From positions 1,922,001 to 1,986,000 of the forward strand of contig NZ_CP149822.1 in assembly GCF_038396755.1 (NCBI RefSeq): a stretch of DNA of 64,000 bases, written 5' to 3'. The translations under genes were made by a program, and so were the position numbers. Positions 47,300-55,480 of the stretch are shown piece by piece (position 1 is the stretch's first letter; every line of letters starts with the position of its first letter). The notes below the pieces were generated by a model. It ran no database searches, was not told the DNA's origin, and worked only from the letters and a program-made list of their open reading frames with translations. Source of the stretch: Chitinophaga pollutisoli (GTDB lineage Bacteria; Bacteroidota; Bacteroidia; Chitinophagales; Chitinophagaceae).

Positions 47300-47698
47300 T
47301 TACATTTTGCCGGAGATCCGAAACATTTCGATAGCGTTTCTCATACTCGATTCGTCAAATTTCCGCTGCTCCCGCTGTCGTTTTTTGACGGCCGCCGCTA
47401 CCTTTTCCTGATATGCGGCGTACTGTCGTATCAAATCCTTTTCCGATTGCTGCAATATTCTAAAAATGGCGCGCGCGAAGAAAAAATTGCCCGCCAGGAT
47501 GCCCAATCCACACAGAAAGCAACCTAAAGACAACCAGCTCCCCTCCACTTTGCCCCAGAGCACCTGCTTATGCTCAAGAGACAGCGTACCTGTTATTATC
47601 AACACGTAAGCAATCACACTGGACACAATCAGGTACCAGATAGGAAGTTTCAGGGAAACTTTCGGCGTTTCAATATGCTGTTTTCCAATAACTTTCAT
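47300..47698 (-). CDS. Unknown two-helix membrane protein (first of a three-gene unit)
   Basis: 132 residues from ATG 47698. Two membrane helices (WYLIVSSVIAYVLIITGTL and LSLGCFLCGLGILAGNFFFA) followed by a charged cytosolic coiled-coil-like region (EKVAAAVKKRQREQRKFDES). The three genes are packed without gaps, are lower in GC than their neighbours and look like one small membrane complex of unknown role. Confidence 0.6.
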   Translation of the reverse strand: MKVIGKQHIETPKVSLKLPIWYLIVSSVIAYVLIITGTLSLEHKQVLWGKVEGSWLSLGCFLCGLGILAGNFFFARAIFRILQQSEKDLIRQYAAYQEKVAAAVKKRQREQRKFDESSMRNAIEMFRISGKM

Positions 47699-47822
47699 TT
47701 TATCTTTTTTAAACGTACCCCGCCGCCCTGCCGGAAGGAAACGCGGCAACATATTGTTTAGATAAAAAGAGAAGAAAAATGATAGTCCGGGTGAAAACCT
47801 ACGCGGAAAAACCCCGTCCTTT

Positions 47823-48263
47823 TTACCGGTTATGCACCTTCATCACAAATCTGCTGGTATCCGCTACCACCTTAGATAATTGTTTATTCAGCTCCCGCAC
47901 GGCTTTGCGGAAAAGGCTTTCCGTGACGCCGTCTTTTTCGCGGCCGGTGAGGTATATCCGGAATGAAGCCCGGTGCCGCACCTGCGCGAGCATCATGGGC
48001 ATGCCCGGGAGCACTTCCGACAGGGGTTTCGCGATCATGAGGGTATCGTAGACGGCGATGGCGGTCTTCACGTCAAAAACGGGTAGTCCGGAAGAATCCG
48101 CGATCGCCTGACCGCGCATTTGCATGGGTACGATGCGTTGCGCGGGGTCATAGAAACGATTGAATACCAAATAAAACTGACCAACGCATGAGCACCGGTA
48201 ATGCATCGGGCCCTGTAAATATCCCTTCTGTGAAAAAAGTACCGCCGAAAAAGCGTTTTTCAC
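47823..48263 (-). CDS. Hypothetical protein of unknown function
   Basis: Up to 146 residues; the start is uncertain (ATG 48206 also possible). The part from VFNRFYDPAQRIVPMQMRGQ to VADTSRFVMKVHNR has normal protein character and a Lys/Arg-rich helical end (FRKAVRELNKQLSKVVADTS). No signal, membrane segment or family recognised. It ends 125 bases before the small membrane-protein unit on the same strand. Confidence 0.5.
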   Translation of the reverse strand: MKNAFSAVLFSQKGYLQGPMHYRCSCVGQFYLVFNRFYDPAQRIVPMQMRGQAIADSSGLPVFDVKTAIAVYDTLMIAKPLSEVLPGMPMMLAQVRHRASFRIYLTGREKDGVTESLFRKAVRELNKQLSKVVADTSRFVMKVHNR

Positions 48264-48340
48264 CAGGATACCCGACGCAAACGCGATTATATGTGATGTA
48301 AGTCACCATATCGCCGGAATCATTTACAGAATTTTGCAGA

Positions 48341-48370
48341 TTGAAAAATGATACAAGGTTTTTAATTATG
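48341..48370 (+). promoter_or_regulatory. Promoter of the candidate structured RNA
   Basis: TTG (48341-48343), 19 bases, TAATTATG (48363-48370), one mismatch from TAnnTTTG. Confidence 0.45.
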
Positions 48371-48376
48371 CTTATG

Positions 48377-48503
48377 GTGAGACCTTGACCACCGGTCCGC
48401 CTGGCAACAGGCAACCGTGCGTTCCGGGGGGAACAGCGGCACCGGTGGTCCCTTTTAGCTTCAGACAAAGCATGCCCGCACTTTTCCGTGCGGGCCTTTT
48501 TTT
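48377..48503 (+). ncRNA. Candidate structured small RNA (three-way junction plus terminator)
   Basis: P1 GACCACCGGT (48387-48396) pairs with ACCGGTGGTC (48441-48450). Inside, P2 GCCTG-GCAA-CAGGC (48399-48412) has a GNRA tetraloop and P3 GTTCC-GGGG-GGAAC (48421-48434). A rho-independent terminator follows at 48474-48503, and a near-consensus promoter ends at 48370. The unit would be ~127 nt and stops over 200 bases before ric, so it is either a free small RNA or a prematurely terminating riboswitch-like leader. It matches no RNA family I can name; the 4.5S SRP RNA was considered but the branched shape does not fit. Confidence 0.55.
48474..48503 (+). terminator. Terminator of the candidate structured RNA
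   Basis: GCCCGCAC / GTGCGGGC, 8 bp, followed by CCT7 on the + strand only. Confidence 0.85.
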
Positions 48504-48596
48504 GCCCGTACGAAACCACGATTCTCCCTTCAATAAAAAATGATTTTAATCATACTCCGCCACCACAGAGGATTTCATCCTCCCTTCAATGCTTTT

Positions 48597-48621
48597 ATTA
48601 AAGACATTTTTATCCTTTTAT
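48597..48621. promoter_or_regulatory. Candidate Rrf2/NsrR-type operator, ric site A
   Basis: ATTAAAGACATTTTT-ATCCTTTTA resembles the perfect palindrome at 57158-57181. It covers the upstream part of the ric promoter, before the -7 box at 48636. Confidence 0.55.
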
Positions 48622-48635
48622 GTGCATTTATACAT

Positions 48636-48643
48636 TAACTTTG
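48636..48643 (+). promoter_or_regulatory. -7 element of the ric promoter
   Basis: TAACTTTG; the -33 region is occupied by operator site A rather than a TTTG. Leader of ~60 bases before ric. Confidence 0.6.
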
Positions 48644-48662
48644 CCCTGTTTATCCGCCCTTC

Positions 48663-48687
48663 ATTAAGGACATTTTTGTATTTAATT
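48663..48687. promoter_or_regulatory. Candidate Rrf2/NsrR-type operator, ric site B
   Basis: ATTAAGGACATTTTT-GTATTTAAT, the same motif as site A, placed just downstream of the predicted start and 66 bases centre to centre from site A. Confidence 0.55.
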
Positions 48688-48711
48688 AGAACACCAATTA
48701 AAAATTTCGTC

Positions 48712-49452
48712 ATGAACAACCTCGAACAAGCCATCATTGGCCAGCTGGTAGCAGATAATTACCGCACCGCCGCTGTTTTCAGCAAATATCACATCGACTT
48801 CTGCTGCAACGGCAACCGCACCGTGCAGGAAGCCTGCACCCAGAAGAAGATCGACATCGCAGCGGTCACTTCCGACCTACAGGCCGTGCTCGGCATCCAG
48901 CCCGAAACCGGTACCGATTACAATAGCTGGCAGCCCGACGTGCTGGCGATCCACATTGTTGACCGTCACCACGCATACGTCTCCAACCAAATCCCCGTTT
49001 TGCAGGCTTATCTCCACAAACTGTCGCGCGTACACGGAGACGCACACCCGGAACTGGTACAGATCGCCCAGCTTTTCAATGAAAGCGCTGCCGAGCTTAC
49101 GATGCATATGAAAAAGGAAGAGCTTGTCCTTTTTCCTTATATCCGGCAAATGGTGGTGGCACAACAGAACGGCAATCCGGCGCACCCGCCCCACTTCGGC
49201 ACCGTTTCCAATCCCATTTCCATGATGATGCACGAACACGATCAGGAAGGAGAGCGCTTCCGGCAAATACAGGGCCTCAGCAACGACTATACGGTACCGC
49301 CGGACGGCTGCAACACTTATCGCGTGACCTACGCACTGCTGAAGGAATTCCAGGAAGACCTGCACCTGCATATTCATCTGGAAAACAACATCCTGTTTCC
49401 GAAAGCGGCTGACCTGGAAAACGCATTTGCCCATCAAACCTCCCGGCCGTAA
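48712..49452 (+). CDS. ric: Iron-sulfur cluster repair di-iron protein (Ric/ScdA/YtfE)
   Basis: Repairs Fe-S clusters damaged by nitric oxide or oxidants. An N-terminal ScdA_N (DUF542) domain has HIDFCCNGNRTVQEAC. The hemerythrin-like domain carries di-iron ligands in DRHHAYV, HMKKEELVLFPYI, MMHEHDQEGE and HLHIHLENNILFP. 246 residues from ATG 48712; the frame above it is the promoter. It precedes the nos cluster and has two sites of the Rrf2-linked motif, fitting NO-responsive control. Confidence 0.94.
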   Translation: MNNLEQAIIGQLVADNYRTAAVFSKYHIDFCCNGNRTVQEACTQKKIDIAAVTSDLQAVLGIQPETGTDYNSWQPDVLAIHIVDRHHAYVSNQIPVLQAYLHKLSRVHGDAHPELVQIAQLFNESAAELTMHMKKEELVLFPYIRQMVVAQQNGNPAHPPHFGTVSNPISMMMHEHDQEGERFRQIQGLSNDYTVPPDGCNTYRVTYALLKEFQEDLHLHIHLENNILFPKAADLENAFAHQTSRP

Positions 49453-49888
49453 TACGCCCCCAAGTACCGCGTTTTAGCACCTCAGGAAAGAAAATCAGGT
49501 AAAAACCTGGGCCTTCGCCAACAAATCGACAAGGAATTTGTAATACATAAATTAATAACTTGAAAATTATTCATCATGAACACCGGCGGATTGCGTCAGC
49601 GAAGTACCGGCCTCCGGGATGCATGATGACAAGTGCGGCAAGACCATTATTCCTTCAGGTTTTCATCTGGCCAGGAACTACTGTAGCCCGCCGGGAGCGC
49701 CGCGCTTCCCCTCGCAATGGTACGTCCTCCGGAAACAAAGCATTTCCACACCTGACGCTTCTGACAGTTCTTTCCGATGCTGCTTTACAGTTTATCACCC
49801 CGGCGCAGGACGGGGAGGGGGTTGCTCTTCGCTTCAGGCCGGGCAAAATCCGATACAGATCATACAAAACAACCGGCACCGATGCCTA
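49453..49888. other. Gene-free stretch between ric and the nos cluster
   Basis: Two overlapping short + strand frames (49560-49907 and 49619-49948) have no protein-like composition or recognised family. No terminator for ric is obvious. Possibly the remains of an older gene. Confidence 0.5.
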
Positions 49889-49910
49889 CTGTCATCAAAA
49901 TCGATGACAG
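49889..49910. promoter_or_regulatory. Palindrome upstream of the nos cluster (candidate activator site)
   Basis: CTGTCATC-AAAATC-GATGACAG: perfect 8-bp arms with a 6-base spacer, the geometry of Crp/Fnr-family sites. Centre about 50 bases before the predicted start set by GACCTTTG (49940-49947). Confidence 0.55.
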
Positions 49911-49964
49911 CCGTCATAAAGTATCCATGCGCCGAAATCGACCTTTGAACTAAACATACACAAT

Positions 49965-50453
49965 ATGAAACAGCTCAGGTATCTCTTCGTCTTCTCTTTA
50001 GCCATTGCCATTGCGGCCGCTGGTTGCGGCGGTGGCGGGCAGGAAAAATCCGGCGAAAAAGCGCCCGAATCCGAAGCCCCCGCAGCCGGCAACAGCGCCG
50101 CCGCTTCCACCGATCCGAAAGGCATTGGTAAATTCAAGGACGTCCAGCTTACCCATCCGCTCGACGAAGCCATGGTGAAAAAAGGCCAGGAAGTCGCCGA
50201 GGTGAAATGTACCTCCTGCCACAAACTGACCGAAGAAAAACTGGTGGGCCCCGGTTGGAAAGGCGTTACCGACCGCCGCACCCCGGAATGGATCATGAAC
50301 TTCGTCACCAACGTTGACGAAATGCTCGACAAAGATCCGGAAGCACAAGCCATGCTGGAAGTATGTATGGTAAGAATGCCGAACCAGAACCTCTCTGACG
50401 ATGATGCGCGCGCCGTGTTGGAATACATGCGCAAAATCGACGGCAAGAATTAA
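49965..50453 (+). CDS. Class I c-type cytochrome lipoprotein of the nos cluster
   Basis: Signal peptide with lipobox IAAAGC (Cys ~21), a Gly/Glu/Ala/Pro-rich linker, then a single-heme domain with CTSCH and the distal Met probably in MVRMPNQNLSDDDA. 162 residues. First gene of the nos operon, 28 bases before nosZ. Likely electron donor to nitrous oxide reductase, as inferred for clade II clusters that lack NosR. Confidence 0.9.
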   Translation: MKQLRYLFVFSLAIAIAAAGCGGGGQEKSGEKAPESEAPAAGNSAAASTDPKGIGKFKDVQLTHPLDEAMVKKGQEVAEVKCTSCHKLTEEKLVGPGWKGVTDRRTPEWIMNFVTNVDEMLDKDPEAQAMLEVCMVRMPNQNLSDDDARAVLEYMRKIDGKN

Positions 50454-50481
50454 GCATATTCATTCCCGTAATATATTTTTT

Positions 50482-52470
50482 ATGAAACTTTCTCACTTAC
50501 TACTGACGGCTGCCGCTGCTGCGCTGGCCGTGCAGGGTTGCAAGATGAAGAGCACCGAATCCGCCGTGGGCGGAGACGCCGCGTCCCGTACCTATGTTGC
50601 TCCCGGCAAATACGATGAACTGTACAACTTCGTTTCCGGCGGTTTCAGCGGCCAGGTGGCGGTATACGGCATCCCTTCCGGCCGCCTGCTGAAAGTGCTG
50701 CCCGTGTTCTCCGTAAACCCGGAAAACGGTTACGGTTACAGCGAAGAAACCAAGCCCATGCTGAACACTTCCCAGGGCTTCATCCCCTGGGACGACCAGC
50801 ACCACCTTGCCCTTTCGCAAACCAACGGCGAGCACGACGGCCGCTGGCTCTTCGCCAACGCCAACAACTCGCCCCGTGTGGCCAGGATCGACCTGAAGGC
50901 TTTCAAGACAATGGAAATCATCGAGTTGCCCAACTCCGGCGGTAACCACTCTTCCCCCTTCCTCACCGAAAACACCGAGTACGTGATCGCAGGCACCCGC
51001 TTCTCCGTTCCCATCGGCAACCAGGAATCGGCGCTCGACAACGCTTCTTACAAAAAGAACTTCAAAAGCACCGCCTCTTTCATCAACATCGACAAAAACT
51101 CCGGCCATATGAACGTGGCCTTCCAGATCATCCTCCCCGGTATGGACCTCGACCTGAGCCGCGCCGGTAAAGGGCCTTCCCACGGATGGTTCTTCTTCTC
51201 CACCTACAACACCGAACAGGCCAGCACCCTCAAGGAAGTGAACGCTTCCCAGAAGGATAAGGACTTTATCGTGGCTGTAAACTGGAAAAAAGCGGAAGAA
51301 TACGTGAAAGCCGGCAAAGCCAAGAAAATGGCGACCGAGTACTATCACAACACCTTCAACGAAGAAACCCACTCCGCCACATCCGAGATCATCAAGGAAG
51401 TGCTGACGCTGGATCCCACCGAACTGAAGGATTTCGTGTACCTGATCCCCTGCCCCAAGTCGCCGCACGGCTGCGACGTGGACCCTTCCGGTGAGTACAT
51501 CGTTGGTTCCGGCAAACTGGCGGCGCTGATCCCCGTGTTCGCGTACCAGAAATTCGTGAAAGCCATCGAAGACAAAGCGTTTGAAGGCGAATACAACGGC
51601 CTGCCCGTTATCAAGTACGAAGCAGCGCTCCACGGCGAAGTGCAGAAACCCGGCCTCGGCCCCCTGCACACCGAGTTTGATGGAAAAGGCAACGCCTACA
51701 CTTCTTTCTTCGTGTCTTCCGAGATCGTGAAATGGAGCATTAAAGATCTGAAAGTGCTCGACCGTGTGCCTACCTACTACTCCATCGGTCACCTCATGGT
51801 TCCCGGCGGCGACACCAAAAAGCCATACGGCAAATATGTGGTAGCTTACAACAAGATCACCAAAGACCGCTTCCTGCCCACCGGTCCCGAGCTGGCGCAG
51901 AGCGCGCAACTGTACTCCATCGAAGGCGATAAGATGCAGCTGCTGCTCGACTTCCCCACCATCGGCGAGCCGCACTACGCGCAAGCTATCCCGGCAGAGA
52001 AGATCAAGGACCAGAGCGTCAAGTTCTTCGACATCGCCAAGAACAAGCACCCTTATGTGGCGGCAGGAGAGAAAGCGACGAAAGTAGAGCGTAAAGGCAA
52101 CGAGGTCCACGTTTACATGACCGCGATCCGTTCTCACCTTACACCCGACAACATCGAAGGCATCCAGGTGGGCGATGATGTGTACTTCCACATCACCAAC
52201 CTGGAACAGGACTGGGACATTCCCCACGGCTTCGCCATCAAGCACGCTCCCACCGCGGAACTGCTGGTCATGCCGGGCGAAACCGCCACCCTGAAATTCA
52301 CGCCCAAGCAGACCGGCATCTATCCCTTCTACTGCACCGACTTCTGCTCGGCGCTGCACCAGGAGATGCAGGGTTACATGAGAGTTTCTGCGAAAGGCAG
52401 CAACGTGCCGCTGAAATGGGGCATCGGTGATACCGCTCCCGGAGCCGGCGCCGACACCACCGCTAAATAA
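50482..52470 (+). CDS. nosZ: Nitrous oxide reductase, clade II type
   Basis: Reduces N2O to N2 in the periplasm with the CuZ and CuA centres. The N-terminal seven-bladed propeller supplies CuZ His (DDQHHLALSQTNGEHDGRW, NSGGNHSSPF, CPKSPHGCDVDPSG). The C-terminal cupredoxin domain has the CuA motif FYCTDFCSALHQEMQGYM. The signal is Sec-type with a lipobox-like AVQGC (MKLSHLLLTAAAAALAVQ), not twin-arginine, which marks clade II and suggests a membrane-anchored lipoprotein. Start ATG 50482; 662 residues. Confidence 0.97.
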   Translation: MKLSHLLLTAAAAALAVQGCKMKSTESAVGGDAASRTYVAPGKYDELYNFVSGGFSGQVAVYGIPSGRLLKVLPVFSVNPENGYGYSEETKPMLNTSQGFIPWDDQHHLALSQTNGEHDGRWLFANANNSPRVARIDLKAFKTMEIIELPNSGGNHSSPFLTENTEYVIAGTRFSVPIGNQESALDNASYKKNFKSTASFINIDKNSGHMNVAFQIILPGMDLDLSRAGKGPSHGWFFFSTYNTEQASTLKEVNASQKDKDFIVAVNWKKAEEYVKAGKAKKMATEYYHNTFNEETHSATSEIIKEVLTLDPTELKDFVYLIPCPKSPHGCDVDPSGEYIVGSGKLAALIPVFAYQKFVKAIEDKAFEGEYNGLPVIKYEAALHGEVQKPGLGPLHTEFDGKGNAYTSFFVSSEIVKWSIKDLKVLDRVPTYYSIGHLMVPGGDTKKPYGKYVVAYNKITKDRFLPTGPELAQSAQLYSIEGDKMQLLLDFPTIGEPHYAQAIPAEKIKDQSVKFFDIAKNKHPYVAAGEKATKVERKGNEVHVYMTAIRSHLTPDNIEGIQVGDDVYFHITNLEQDWDIPHGFAIKHAPTAELLVMPGETATLKFTPKQTGIYPFYCTDFCSALHQEMQGYMRVSAKGSNVPLKWGIGDTAPGAGADTTAK

Positions 52471-52528
52471 TTTATAACACCAAAGGCAGTGCGTCCTACG
52501 GGGCGTACTGCCTTCTTTACTACCAGTT

Positions 52529-53116
52529 ATGAACAGAAAACTAAGCGCATTCGCGAAAGTGAGCATCTTCGTAGCCATCGCCTGTATCATCGCGCTCTGG
52601 TTCACGCCCATGTGGAGGATCGACCTCGCCGCGCCGCAGTATCCCGAAGGGATATCCATGAATATCTGGATCAACGACGTCAAGGGCGATGTGGAAATCA
52701 TCAACGGCCTGAACCACTATATCGGTATGAAAACCATCCATAAAAATGATTTCAAGGAATTCGTCTACATGCCCATCGCGCTGGGAATCTTCTGTGCGCT
52801 GGGTTTGGTGGTGTTCTTCCTGAACCGGCGGATCGGTTTCTACATCTGGACCGGCCTGTTGCTGCTGATCGCCCTGGTTTCGATGTACGATTTCTGGAAA
52901 TGGGAATACGACTACGGCCATAACCTGGACCCCACGGCGCCGATCAAAGTGCCGGGCATGGCGTATCAGCCGCCGCTGATCGGTTACAAAAAGATGCTGA
53001 ACTTTGAAGCGTTGTCGCAGCCCGATATCGGCGGATGGTTCTTTGTGGCGGCTGCCTTATTGCTCACCGGCGCATCTGTCTACGAATGGCGGCGCGCGAA
53101 AAAAATGGGTTTATGA
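52529..53116 (+). CDS. Conserved membrane protein of the nos cluster
   Basis: 195 residues with four hydrophobic segments (VSIFVAIACIIALWF, YMPIALGIFCALGLVVFFL, FYIWTGLLLLIALVSMYDF and FFVAAALLLTGASVYEW) and periplasmic loops. It follows nosZ by 58 bases and overlaps nosL by ATGA. Position and topology fit the membrane protein (NosB-type) seen in clade II nos operons; a role in copper assembly or electron transfer is inferred. Confidence 0.85.
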   Translation: MNRKLSAFAKVSIFVAIACIIALWFTPMWRIDLAAPQYPEGISMNIWINDVKGDVEIINGLNHYIGMKTIHKNDFKEFVYMPIALGIFCALGLVVFFLNRRIGFYIWTGLLLLIALVSMYDFWKWEYDYGHNLDPTAPIKVPGMAYQPPLIGYKKMLNFEALSQPDIGGWFFVAAALLLTGASVYEWRRAKKMGL

Positions 53117-53529
53117 AGATGTATCTACCGGCGCTGACCCTGCTTATCTTTTTGGCCAGCGCCTGCGGCAGGAAGTATGAACCGATCAACTATGGGAAAG
53201 ACGCCTGCGCACATTGCAAAATGACAATCATGGACAAGCGTTTCGCCGCGGAGATCGTGAATGAGAAAGGCCGCGTGTTCAAGTTCGACGATATCACCTG
53301 CCTGAAAGCCTATACGGCCGAGCTCACCACCGGCAGCCTGCTGTTCGTGAACGACTATGCCGGCCATTCCGCCGAACCGCTGGATGCCACCAAAGCCGTG
53401 TACCTCCATCACGAATCGTTCAAGAGCCCCATGGCAGGCAACCTCCCCGCCTTCGCGGACGCGGCTGCCGCCAAAGCGCTGCAAGACAGTCTCGGGCTCA
53501 ATTTGCTCACCTGGGAATCCCTGCCATGA
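53113..53529 (+). CDS. nosL: NosL copper-binding lipoprotein
   Basis: Delivers Cu(I) for NosZ assembly. Lipobox FLASAC, then metal-binding ACAHCKMTIMDKRFAAE and FDDITCLKAY. 138 residues from ATG 53113, which overlaps the previous stop by four bases (ATGA). Its own stop overlaps nosD the same way. Confidence 0.94.
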   Translation: MKMYLPALTLLIFLASACGRKYEPINYGKDACAHCKMTIMDKRFAAEIVNEKGRVFKFDDITCLKAYTAELTTGSLLFVNDYAGHSAEPLDATKAVYLHHESFKSPMAGNLPAFADAAAAKALQDSLGLNLLTWESLP

Positions 53530-54755
53530 CCTGCATCCGTACCATATTATTTTTTCTCCTCCTCGTACCCGTGGGGCTTTCGGCGGCGGTGATCCGCACC
53601 GGGCCCGACAGCCTCCTCCAGCACGCACTCGACAGGGCGCAACCCGGCGATACGATCCTCGTGGCGCCCGGCCATTACAAACAGCACGAAATCGTCGTGC
53701 GCACACCCGTTACCCTCATCGGTGAAAGCTACCCGGTGTTCGACGGGGAAAACAAATACCAGATCCTCATCGTATCCGCCGACAACGTCCGTATCCAGGG
53801 CATTACCGTACAAAACACCGGGCGCAGCAGCATGGTCGACATGGCCGGCATCCGCCTCCAGAACGTTTCGCGCGTGACGGTCAGTAATTGCAGGGTATTG
53901 AACACCACTTACGGCATCTACCTCCAGGGCAGTAAGTTCTGCGTGATCGAAAACAACGAGATCCGCTCTTCGGCCACCGACGAGCTACAGGCCGGCAACG
54001 GCGTCCACGCCTGGAAGTCGGACTCCCTGCTCATCCGGAACAACAAGATCTCCGGGCACCGCGACGGCATCTATTTCGAGTTCGTCACCGGGTCCGCCAT
54101 CATCGGGAACATCTCCACCAACAACGTCCGCTACGGGCTGCACTTCATGTTCTCCCATAACGACGGCTACAGCCGCAACACCTTCCGGCACAACGGCGCC
54201 GGTGTAGCGGTGATGTATTCCAAGCATGTGGTCATGGTCGGCAATACCTTCGGCGAGCACTGGGGAGACGCTTCCTACGGCATCCTGCTGAAAGATATTT
54301 CCGACAGCCGGATCGAACATAACCAATTCGCACACAACACCATCGGCATATTCATGGAAGGCAGTAACCGGATCCATGTGCTCCGGAATACCTTCAACGC
54401 CAACGGCTGGGCCATGCGTGTGCAGGCCAGCTGCGAGGGGAATACCATCGAAACCAACAATTTCACCGAGAATTCCTTTGACGTCGCCACCAACGGCACG
54501 CTCATGCTCAACACCTGGCGAAATAACTATTGGGACAAATACGAAGGATACGACCTCAACCGCGATGGCACCGGCGACGTGCCCTACCATCCCGTGAGCG
54601 TCTATTCGATTCTTTCTGAAAGAATCCCTTCCACCATGATTCTCTACAGGAGTTTCCTCACCAACATCATCGACCAGGCGGAGAAAATCATGCCGTCCAT
54701 CATCCCCGACCAGCTCCGGGACGATTCACCTCAAACGAAAAAATGGAAATTATGA
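53526..54755 (+). CDS. nosD: NosD periplasmic right-handed beta-helix protein
   Basis: Works with NosF and NosY in CuZ maturation. Signal peptide (CIRTILFFLLLVPVGLSAA), then parallel beta-helix repeats with N/G-rich turns (VIENNEIRSS, HRDGIYFEFVTGSAIIGN, GVAVMYSKHVVMVGNTFGEH). 409 residues. Overlaps nosL and nosF by ATGA. Confidence 0.95.
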   Translation: MTCIRTILFFLLLVPVGLSAAVIRTGPDSLLQHALDRAQPGDTILVAPGHYKQHEIVVRTPVTLIGESYPVFDGENKYQILIVSADNVRIQGITVQNTGRSSMVDMAGIRLQNVSRVTVSNCRVLNTTYGIYLQGSKFCVIENNEIRSSATDELQAGNGVHAWKSDSLLIRNNKISGHRDGIYFEFVTGSAIIGNISTNNVRYGLHFMFSHNDGYSRNTFRHNGAGVAVMYSKHVVMVGNTFGEHWGDASYGILLKDISDSRIEHNQFAHNTIGIFMEGSNRIHVLRNTFNANGWAMRVQASCEGNTIETNNFTENSFDVATNGTLMLNTWRNNYWDKYEGYDLNRDGTGDVPYHPVSVYSILSERIPSTMILYRSFLTNIIDQAEKIMPSIIPDQLRDDSPQTKKWKL

Positions 54756-55480
54756 TCCGGATAGATAAACTGACCAAATCCTTCGGCAAGTTCCGGGCGC
54801 TCGACGGGATCGACCTCATCCTTGAAAAAGGACAGGCCGTTTCGCTCCTCGGCCCCAACGGATCCGGTAAGACGACGCTCATCAAATCCATACTGGGACT
54901 GGTTATCCCGGAGAAGGGCAGCATCACCATCAACGGGCAGCTCATCCGCAACCATCCCTCCTACCGCGCCAACATCGGGTATATGCCGCAGATCGGCCGC
55001 TACCCCGACAATATGACCATCGAGCAGGTGATCCATATGATCAAAGACATCCGCAAGGAACAAACGGAGTACGACGAGGAGTTGTATGTGAGTTTCGGGC
55101 TGGACAAGATCAAACACAAGAAGATGCGGACACTATCAGGCGGTACGCGCCAGAAAGTGAGCGCCTGCATTGCCTTCCTCTTCTCTCCTGACATTTACAT
55201 CCTCGACGAGCCCACCGCCGGCCTTGACCCGGTGGCCAACGAGGTGCTGAAAGACAAGATCGCGACCGAATGCGCGCGAGGCAAGCTGGTGCTGATCACC
55301 TCGCATGTGCTCAGCGACCTCGACGGGCTGACGAGCCACATCATTTACCTGCAGGACGGCCAGCTGATGTTCCACGAGAGCATCGGGCAGTTGCAGGAGC
55401 GCACCGGCGAAACGAAACTCAATAAAATCATCGCAAACATTCTGAAAAATGCTGACCGTAAGCAAATATGTATTTCTTGA
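54752..55480 (+). CDS. nosF: NosF ABC transporter ATPase
   Basis: ATPase of the NosDFY complex. Walker A GPNGSGKTTL at ~residue 35, signature LSGGTRQKVSA, Walker B IYILDEPTAGLDP, H-loop ITSHV. ATG 54752 overlaps the nosD stop (ATGA); ATG 54743 is three codons earlier. 242 residues. Confidence 0.95.
   Translation: MIRIDKLTKSFGKFRALDGIDLILEKGQAVSLLGPNGSGKTTLIKSILGLVIPEKGSITINGQLIRNHPSYRANIGYMPQIGRYPDNMTIEQVIHMIKDIRKEQTEYDEELYVSFGLDKIKHKKMRTLSGGTRQKVSACIAFLFSPDIYILDEPTAGLDPVANEVLKDKIATECARGKLVLITSHVLSDLDGLTSHIIYLQDGQLMFHESIGQLQERTGETKLNKIIANILKNADRKQICIS

Noticed and set aside
48377..48460. Structured RNA as 4.5S SRP RNA or a known riboswitch
   Set aside because: The G-rich hairpin superficially recalls the SRP tetraloop region, but the molecule is a branched junction, not a single rod, and I cannot match any riboswitch core.
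49560..49948. Two overlapping + strand frames before the nos operon
   Set aside because: No family, poor composition, and the palindrome and promoter of the nos operon lie within them.
50500..52704. 734-codon minus strand frame across nosZ
   Set aside because: Shadow of the certain nosZ gene.
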